A DNA stretch of 27,878 bases from CAZOSF01 sp964582415 (GTDB lineage Bacteria; Bacteroidota; Bacteroidia; Flavobacteriales; Flavobacteriaceae). This document shows, one piece after another, positions 22,857 to 27,878 of this stretch; position 1 is the stretch's first letter, and each line of letters begins with the position of its first letter. The position numbers and the translations under genes were made by a program. Location of the stretch: assembly GCA_964582415.1 (NCBI GenBank), contig CAZOSF010000028.1:1-27878 (forward strand). Reading direction: 5' to 3'. The notes beneath the pieces are model-generated. The model saw only the letters and a program-made list of their open reading frames with translations, made no database searches and had not been told where the DNA came from.

Positions 22857-24266
22857 ATGAAAAATATTGCCCTACTTTTTTGTTTCGTCTTCCTCACCAC
22901 TATTCAAGCACAGAATAGCAGGGAAGATTCTACGATGCTCCGTAAAATTTATGACGCTTCCCTTCTTAATGGAAAAAGCTATGATTGGCTGGACCACCTG
23001 TCTAATGAGATTGGGGGACGTTTGTCGGGTTCTTTGGAAGCGCAACAAGCGGTAGAATATACCAAGAAGGAGTTGGAAAAACTCGGATTGGATAAGGTAT
23101 GGTTGCAACCGGTGATGGTACCAAAATGGACCCGTGGGTTGCCTCCAGAGTATGCATATATCGAAACAGCGCCTGGTATCACTACGAGAGCCGATATATG
23201 TGCCCTTGGAGGCTCGGTGGCAACTCCAGATGGAGGCATTAAAGCGGAGGTGATTGAAGTGCAGGGTATTGAGGATCTAGAAAAACTAGGACGTGAAAAA
23301 ATTGAAGGAAAAATAGTTTTCTACAATCGCCCCATGCAAGCGAATCTGATCCATACGTTTGAAGCTTATGGTGGATGCGTAGATCAACGGTATTCAGGGG
23401 CCAAAGAAGCCGGAAAATATGGTGCGGTTGGTGTTATTGTGCGTTCAATGAATCTGCGTCAAGACGACCTCCCTCACACGGGAGCCATGTCTTATGGCGA
23501 TATTCCAGCCAGCGAACGTGTACCGGCTTGTGCCATTAGCACCAATGGTGCGGATTATTTGAGTCGTGCTTTGAAATTGATGCCAAGCCTTAAATTTTAT
23601 TTTAACCAAAGCTGTAAAGTTTTCCCGGATGTACAGTCCTATAATGTGATAGGCGAAATTACGGGAACGGAGTACCCCAATAAGTATATGGTAATTGGTG
23701 GGCATTTGGATTCGTGGGACCTAGGGGATGGATCGCATGATGATGGAGCCGGATGTGTTCAGTCGATGGATGTTTTGCGGCTTTTTAAGGAGGTGGGATA
23801 TAAACCAAAGCATAGTATACGTGTTGTGTTGTTTATGAATGAAGAAAATGGTTTGCGTGGCGGAAGAAAATATGCCGAGGAAGCCCAGCTTAAGAATGAA
23901 GAACACGTATTTGCCTTGGAAAGTGACGCGGGTGGATTTACCCCGCGGGGATTTTCTTTTGACACAGACGAGGCCAATATGAAACAAATTGAAAGTTGGA
24001 AAGAACTGTTCAAGCCCTATTTGATTCATTATTTTGAAAAAGGAGGTAGTGGTGCCGATATCGGACCGCTGAAAAATGATAAAATTGTACTTGCAGGGTT
24101 ACGACCCGACTCTCAGAGATACTTCGACCATCATCATGCAAGCAATGATACTTTCGATGCTGTAAACAAGAGGGAATTGGAATTAGGTGCTGCTACGATG
24201 ACCAGTTTGGTATATCTTATGGATAAATACGGCACTAAATCTGAATACAATCAAGTAAAAAATTAA
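22857..24266 (+). CDS. Secreted M28 family zinc metallopeptidase (carboxypeptidase Q-like)
   Basis: A peptidase of about 469 residues with a signal peptide (MKNIALLFCFVFLTTIQAQ). A PA-like insert lies at about residues 125-250. The di-zinc centre is readable: GGHLDSWD (His about 283), DDGAG (about 295), the catalytic EE of NEENG, ESDAGG, and the late ligand His in FDHHHASNDT. This is the M28 arrangement of carboxypeptidase Q-like enzymes and aminopeptidases, acting on exported or scavenged peptides outside the cytoplasm. ATG 22857 is chosen since it begins a compact signal peptide; ATG 22842, overlapping the PPK2 stop, would add five residues. It ends at a strong terminator, closing the operon. 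Confidence 0.9.
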   Translation: MKNIALLFCFVFLTTIQAQNSREDSTMLRKIYDASLLNGKSYDWLDHLSNEIGGRLSGSLEAQQAVEYTKKELEKLGLDKVWLQPVMVPKWTRGLPPEYAYIETAPGITTRADICALGGSVATPDGGIKAEVIEVQGIEDLEKLGREKIEGKIVFYNRPMQANLIHTFEAYGGCVDQRYSGAKEAGKYGAVGVIVRSMNLRQDDLPHTGAMSYGDIPASERVPACAISTNGADYLSRALKLMPSLKFYFNQSCKVFPDVQSYNVIGEITGTEYPNKYMVIGGHLDSWDLGDGSHDDGAGCVQSMDVLRLFKEVGYKPKHSIRVVLFMNEENGLRGGRKYAEEAQLKNEEHVFALESDAGGFTPRGFSFDTDEANMKQIESWKELFKPYLIHYFEKGGSGADIGPLKNDKIVLAGLRPDSQRYFDHHHASNDTFDAVNKRELELGAATMTSLVYLMDKYGTKSEYNQVKN

Positions 24267-24295
24267 TTTGGAAATAAAGTTTCTAATGAATCATC

Positions 24296-24323
24296 AAAAA
24301 GCCCGTAAACACGGGCTTTTTTT
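24296..24323 (+). terminator. Intrinsic terminator after the M28 gene
   Basis: AAAAAGCCCGT and ACGGGCTTTTT pair over 11 bases around an AAAC loop, ending in a run of seven T. It closes the response regulator-PPK2-M28 transcript. Confidence 0.88.
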
Positions 24324-24343
24324 ATGTTTTATGGGGTTAATCT

Positions 24344-24373
24344 TTATCGGAATGAATAGTAAACTATTATCGG
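24344..24373. promoter_or_regulatory. Direct repeat and dyad upstream of the AraC-type gene
   Basis: TTATCGG occurs at 24344-24350 and again at 24367-24373, 23 bases apart start to start. Between and touching the second copy lies the dyad AATAGT-aa-ACTATT (24355-24368). It sits just upstream of a candidate -33 box. AraC-type proteins often bind directly repeated half sites about two helical turns apart, so an autoregulatory site is possible. Confidence 0.3.
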
Positions 24374-24383
24374 GAATTACTCA

Positions 24384-24418
24384 TTTGGTCCGATTGTTGG
24401 AAACAAATTGTATCTTTA
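24384..24418 (+). promoter_or_regulatory. Candidate promoter of the AraC-type gene
   Basis: TTTG (24384-24387), a 23-base spacer, and TATCTTTA (24411-24418) approximate the Bacteroidota consensus, with the final G missing. The ATG follows 24 bases later. Confidence 0.3.
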
Positions 24419-24442
24419 AGTAAATCGCTCGATTACTATTAG

Positions 24443-25867
24443 ATGGCTGTAAATGTGCACATAGGGAAGTTGTTTTGGATGGTAGTAGTAATGTTATTGC
24501 TTACCCCCGATAATGTTTTACCCGCTGCCAATCAGTTGAAGCATGGCTATTTTGTAAAACAATATGATGATAGTGCTAAGTTTAGTGAAGATTCGCTGCA
24601 ATACTATAAGGATTATGCTATCATTGCAGCTCAAAATAACGACTTAATCACCGCCGCCAAATATGTTGAAGAATATGTAAAATACTCAGGCGAACTTGGA
24701 TTTGTTGAATCCCGTTATTTTCAGAAATTCCAGAATACCCCCACATTTCAAGAGTTGAAGCGCACCTATAGCTTTCATTTCGATTGGCTGCATTTCTTTT
24801 ATTTATTTTCTGCCCTATCAGGATTCTTCATTGGGATTGTACTGTTATTGAAAAGAGGACAAGACCGTGTTGCAAAGTTGCTTATCAGTGTTTTTGTACT
24901 CATACACTCGCTTTTTATTTTTCATATTTTCCTATTCAACACGAATCTGAATTATAAGGAACCCCATGTGCTCTATATGTCGGCTGCCTTTTCCTATCTC
25001 TATGGACCATTGATTTATTTCTATTATAAGAGAATCACTATGGGGTATCGATTCAGGCTTCGTGATGTATTGCATTTGATTCCAACATTAATCGCGATTG
25101 GTTTGTTCTTACCTATTTATATACTTCCTGCTCAAGAGAAACTCAATATTATGCTGGAAGTCGGGACATTCAATAGGATGCCCTATCTGTATGGAGTAGT
25201 TTTAACAAAGGCGATGTCCTTGGCCATTTATGGTTACTTTTTGTTTCAATTATACCAACAAAATGTGGAACACAGGGCCTATACAAAAGAGGTTCAGCGC
25301 TGGCTGAATGTATTGGTTTCCTTGGTGATTGCATACGTTGTTTCTTATGTTATTTATGGTTTGACAATTTCTGAAGTCATCCCAAGATCTGAAATCCTGT
25401 ACCATGTTCAGATTATTTTGATGGCTTCCATGGTATTGTATATCGGTTATGCCTCCTATCTCCAACCAAACCTTTTAGTGGGGGTCTTTCCATCCAAGCA
25501 AGAAAAGTATACCAAGTCGGGTTTGACTACTTCCTACTCGGTCGAGCTGCGTGATGCCCTGGAAACATTGATGGATGCGGAGAAGCTCTATCTGAAAAAC
25601 GATATTAGCTTGGACGAATTGGCGGGGCGGTTGGGAACGACACGTCATAATACCTCCCAAGTAATCAATGAGCATTTCGGACTCAATTTTTTCGAATTCA
25701 TCAATAAATACAGAATTCAGGATGCGGTGAATCTTTTAGAGAGCGACAAAGGTTTGAATATCATCGATGTAGCCTATCAGGTAGGCTTCAACAATAAAGT
25801 TACCTTCAACAAATCCTTTAAGAAATTCCTTTCACAAACTCCTACGCAATTTCTTAAGGCCCTCTAG
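24443..25867 (+). CDS. Membrane-bound AraC-family transcriptional regulator
   Basis: A 474-residue protein. A hydrophobic N-terminal segment (about residues 9-28) precedes about 80 residues with helical-repeat character (YYKDYAIIAAQNNDLITAAKYVEEYVKY), probably outside the membrane. Residues about 112-345 hold some seven transmembrane helices, of the layout seen in Bacteroidota membrane AraC regulators. The last 100 residues form a double helix-turn-helix: ISLDELAGRLGTTRHNTSQVINEH, then NIIDVAYQVGFNNKVTFNKSFKKF. Such proteins should sense a signal in or across the membrane and regulate transcription while anchored. No target is evident; the following MATE gene, or itself, is the nearest candidate. 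Transcribed alone from a weak promoter with nearby repeats. Confidence 0.88.
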   Translation: MAVNVHIGKLFWMVVVMLLLTPDNVLPAANQLKHGYFVKQYDDSAKFSEDSLQYYKDYAIIAAQNNDLITAAKYVEEYVKYSGELGFVESRYFQKFQNTPTFQELKRTYSFHFDWLHFFYLFSALSGFFIGIVLLLKRGQDRVAKLLISVFVLIHSLFIFHIFLFNTNLNYKEPHVLYMSAAFSYLYGPLIYFYYKRITMGYRFRLRDVLHLIPTLIAIGLFLPIYILPAQEKLNIMLEVGTFNRMPYLYGVVLTKAMSLAIYGYFLFQLYQQNVEHRAYTKEVQRWLNVLVSLVIAYVVSYVIYGLTISEVIPRSEILYHVQIILMASMVLYIGYASYLQPNLLVGVFPSKQEKYTKSGLTTSYSVELRDALETLMDAEKLYLKNDISLDELAGRLGTTRHNTSQVINEHFGLNFFEFINKYRIQDAVNLLESDKGLNIIDVAYQVGFNNKVTFNKSFKKFLSQTPTQFLKAL

Positions 25868-25870
25868 GGA

Positions 25871-25900
25871 TTTGTGGTTCTAAATAGTTGACTACCTTTG
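25871..25900 (+). promoter_or_regulatory. Bacteroidota-type promoter for the MATE gene
   Basis: TTTG (25871-25874), an 18-base spacer and TACCTTTG (25893-25900) form a full match to the consensus, beginning four bases after the AraC-type gene ends. The start site would be near 25907, giving a leader of about 13 bases. Confidence 0.55.
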
Positions 25901-25919
25901 TGGGCTCAATTGAACCGAG

Positions 25920-27314
25920 GTGCTACAACAATATACCAAGGAATTCCGATACAATATAAAGCTCGCAACCCCTGTCATCATGGGGATGTTGGGACACACC
26001 CTTGTTGCCTTTGTCGATAACGTTATGGTGGGGCAATTGGGTACGGCCGAATTGGCTGCGGTTTCCTTGGGAAATAGCTTTATGTTCATCGCTATGTCGC
26101 TTGGAATCGGTTTTACTACGGCGATTACACCCTTGGTAGCTGAGGCCGATGGAGAAGGCGACCAACTGAAAGGAAAATCTTCATTCAAACACGGTCTGTT
26201 CTTGAGTACGGTTTTGGGAATTGCACTTTTCTTGATGGTCTTTTTTTCAAAACCTCTGATGCTTATCATGAATCAACCAGAGGAGGTAGTGGCTTTAGCC
26301 ATGCCCTATCTTACTTGGGTTGCGGTCTCTTTGGTGCCCTTGATGATTTTTCAAGCTTTCAAACAGTGCAGTGAAGGGCTGTCCATAACACGTTATCCGA
26401 TGTACGCCACGATTCTGGCCAATGTGGTGAATGTTGTTTTGAACTATATGTTCATTTTCGGGAAGTTTGGCATGCCACAATTAGGGGTAGTTGGTGCTGC
26501 CGTGGGCACCCTAGCTTCGAGGGTGGTTATGTTGATCTACCTTTGGGTTCTGATGTCTAGACACTACAAATCCCAATTTTATGTAACCCACATTAAAATC
26601 TTCCAATTAGCGAAAGACATGCTGAAAAAACTCATTAATCTGGGGTTGCCTTCAGCACTTCAAATGTTCTTTGAGGTTGCCATTTTTACCGTTGCCATTT
26701 GGCTTTCCGGTATTCTTGGAAAGAATCCTCAAGCTGCCAATCAAATTGCCTTGAATCTCTCGTCTATGACGTTTATGGTAGCGATGGGCTTTAGTGTGGC
26801 CGCTATGATTCGTGTTGGGAACCAAAAGGGATTGCAGCGATTTCGTGAATTGAGAAGGATAGCGGTTAGTATATTTCTACTTACTACCCTTTTTGCTATT
26901 GTTTTTGGTCTGTCATTTTTCTTCCTAAGGGGACAATTACCAAAACTCTATTTGGATTTTGATAATGTAGCTGATATTGCCAATACCATGGAAGTATTGA
27001 AAATTGCCACGAAACTCATGTTTATTGCGGCCATTTTCCAAATTAGCGATGCATTGCAAGTGGTAGCGCTGGGAGCATTGAGAGGAATGCAGGACGTAAA
27101 AATTCCTACCTTCATCACCTTTATCGCTTATTGGGTCATTGGATTCCCGATATCCTATTATTTGGGAATGTATACAGACTATGCGAGTGCGGGTATTTGG
27201 ATTGGTCTATTAGCCGGTTTAACGGCATCAGGTGTGCTGTTGTTTATGCGCTTTCATTATCTCTCAAAAAAGTTGATTCGAATATCGGAGTTTCAAGAAA
27301 GCGTTCCACAATAA
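25920..27314 (+). CDS. MATE family efflux transporter (NorM-like)
   Basis: A 464-residue inner-membrane protein with about twelve transmembrane helices in two related bundles. The first bundle shows the family pattern PVIMGMLGHTLVAFVDNVMVGQLG, with the conserved Asp in VDNVMVG, and the second half echoes it around LGLPSALQMFFEVAIF. MATE transporters export cationic drugs and other compounds, driven by Na+ or H+. The start is GTG at 25920-25922: an in-frame TGA lies at 25911-25913 and no other start codon comes between, while the expected N-terminus (YTKEFRYNIKLA) begins straight after. It has its own promoter, with the membrane AraC regulator immediately upstream, and a bidirectional terminator downstream. 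Confidence 0.93.
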   Translation: MLQQYTKEFRYNIKLATPVIMGMLGHTLVAFVDNVMVGQLGTAELAAVSLGNSFMFIAMSLGIGFTTAITPLVAEADGEGDQLKGKSSFKHGLFLSTVLGIALFLMVFFSKPLMLIMNQPEEVVALAMPYLTWVAVSLVPLMIFQAFKQCSEGLSITRYPMYATILANVVNVVLNYMFIFGKFGMPQLGVVGAAVGTLASRVVMLIYLWVLMSRHYKSQFYVTHIKIFQLAKDMLKKLINLGLPSALQMFFEVAIFTVAIWLSGILGKNPQAANQIALNLSSMTFMVAMGFSVAAMIRVGNQKGLQRFRELRRIAVSIFLLTTLFAIVFGLSFFFLRGQLPKLYLDFDNVADIANTMEVLKIATKLMFIAAIFQISDALQVVALGALRGMQDVKIPTFITFIAYWVIGFPISYYLGMYTDYASAGIWIGLLAGLTASGVLLFMRFHYLSKKLIRISEFQESVPQ

Positions 27315-27339
27315 AAAAAGCGCCTTTAAGGCGCTTTTT
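27315..27339. terminator. Bidirectional intrinsic terminator
   Basis: AAAAAGCGCC and GGCGCTTTTT pair over ten bases around a TTTAA loop, with a T-tract on each strand. It starts directly after the MATE stop codon and also serves the convergent gene that ends at 27349. Confidence 0.87.
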
Positions 27340-27348
27340 GAATTAGGA

Positions 27349-27878
27349 TCAATTTAAATAATTTAAAAGTATTCTATATTTTTCAGGATGGTAGGTGATT
27401 TCCAACTCACTTACCTCTGTTTCTGTACTCGGATTCATCGGATAGGACGTTCCGTTATGTTTTAATTGTCGGAAGGCACCATTGCTCCAAACATATAAAT
27501 CGCGCCATTTTCCCAATTCTGTCTGCTGGGAGGCCGCTGTTGGCATTACAGTATATACAGGTAATTTGGTTACAGTCATATAGGAAAGGGTATTGCCTTT
27601 GCCATCTACAATGTACAAGGAGCAGCCGCCTGTTCCACAAAGCATTGGGTCCATAACATAAATCAAATATTCTTGGTTACTGAAGTCATTGTCCAGGTCA
27701 GTTTCCAATTCCATGAATCGCAACTTTTTAAGCTGTCCTTCTGTGTAACCGATCTCTTTCAGATTTTCAATTTGAAGTAATCGGCTTCGGTCGGTGGTGT
27801 TAACTTGCTTGGCAATGATGCCCTTTTCGAATTCTTTGAATAATGCATCGAATTCGCTACAATCATATAATTTCAGGG
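27349..27878 (-). CDS. Protein of unknown function, N-terminus beyond the window
   Basis: The minus-strand frame is open from the right window edge to the stop at 27349, giving the C-terminal 175 or so residues. The N-terminus is not seen, so export cannot be judged. Visible parts are a helical segment (LYDCSEFDALFKEFEKG), then a stretch SNQEYLIYVMDPMLCGTGGCSLYIVDGKG with two cysteines in a glycine turn (CGTGGC), then beta-rich sequence (KLPVYTVMP, KWRDLYVWSNGAFRQL) and a C-terminus ending ILLNYLN. The cysteine turn could hold a disulfide or metal, but I know no assigned function. A shorter frame starting at the TTG codon 27723 is an artefact since the frame continues upstream. It shares a terminator with the MATE gene. 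Confidence 0.7.
   Translation of the reverse strand, partial: LKLYDCSEFDALFKEFEKGIIAKQVNTTDRSRLLQIENLKEIGYTEGQLKKLRFMELETDLDNDFSNQEYLIYVMDPMLCGTGGCSLYIVDGKGNTLSYMTVTKLPVYTVMPTAASQQTELGKWRDLYVWSNGAFRQLKHNGTSYPMNPSTETEVSELEITYHPEKYRILLNYLN

Noticed and set aside
1..27878. CRISPR arrays, tRNA or rRNA genes, insertion sequences, phage genes
   Set aside because: No regularly spaced repeats, cloverleaf-like genes, transposase or integrase sequences were seen. The window looks like core chromosome.

Overview
The window reads as chromosomal DNA from a marine-type member of the Flavobacteriaceae (Bacteroidota). The evidence is the moderate-to-low GC content, the absence of Shine-Dalgarno sequences before starts, several promoters of the Bacteroidota form TTTG/TTG-N18..25-TAnnTTTG, lipoprotein signals ending in a bare Cys, and typical families (fused isobutyryl-CoA mutase, M49 dipeptidyl peptidase III, DUF4920 and DUF1684 proteins, a two-cysteine-repeat DnaJ). 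The window is densely coded: no gap exceeds 300 bases, and I see no rRNA, tRNA, insertion sequence, prophage or CRISPR array. Two genes are cut by the window edges, icmF on the left and an unknown minus-strand gene on the right.

Layout. 1-3213: the bulk of a fused isobutyryl-CoA mutase. 3263-5441: a conserved unknown gene divergent from an Lrp/AsnC regulator, which converges on an MFS transporter. The MFS gene has a structured leader with a 22-codon upstream ORF and an intrinsic terminator ending just before the start codon; this is the most unusual element here. 5637-7681: a DUF1684 protein converging on crcB and an SRPBCC/GyrI-like gene. 7796-10845: an M49 peptidase lipoprotein, then two minus-strand genes for small envelope proteins. 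11022-12478: a MazG-like pyrophosphohydrolase converging on a branched-chain aminotransferase. 12574-15498: a DUF4920 lipoprotein, mnmD, a TIGR01777 epimerase, and a convergent YceI lipoprotein. 15655-17332: grpE-dnaJ. 17574-20713: ABC ATPase, ABC permease and MscS channel, tightly packed. 20802-24266: a sigma-54-type response regulator, PPK2 and an M28 peptidase, tightly packed. 24443-27314: a membrane-bound AraC-type regulator and a MATE exporter. 27349 to the end: a truncated unknown gene.

How the genes may work together. Most of the window is housekeeping and envelope physiology. A stress theme recurs: chaperones (grpE-dnaJ), osmotic relief (MscS), polyphosphate metabolism (PPK2), fluoride export (CrcB) and two drug/solute exporters (MFS, MATE). 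The sequence upstream of grpE carries a near-consensus sigma-54 (-24/-12) element overlapping a Bacteroidota housekeeping promoter. About 5 kb downstream lies a sigma-54 activator of the receiver-AAA+ type that lacks a DNA-binding domain. A link between the two is a hypothesis, not something the sequence shows. Valine/branched-chain metabolism also recurs (icmF, ilvE, an Lrp-type regulator), but these genes are not in one operon.
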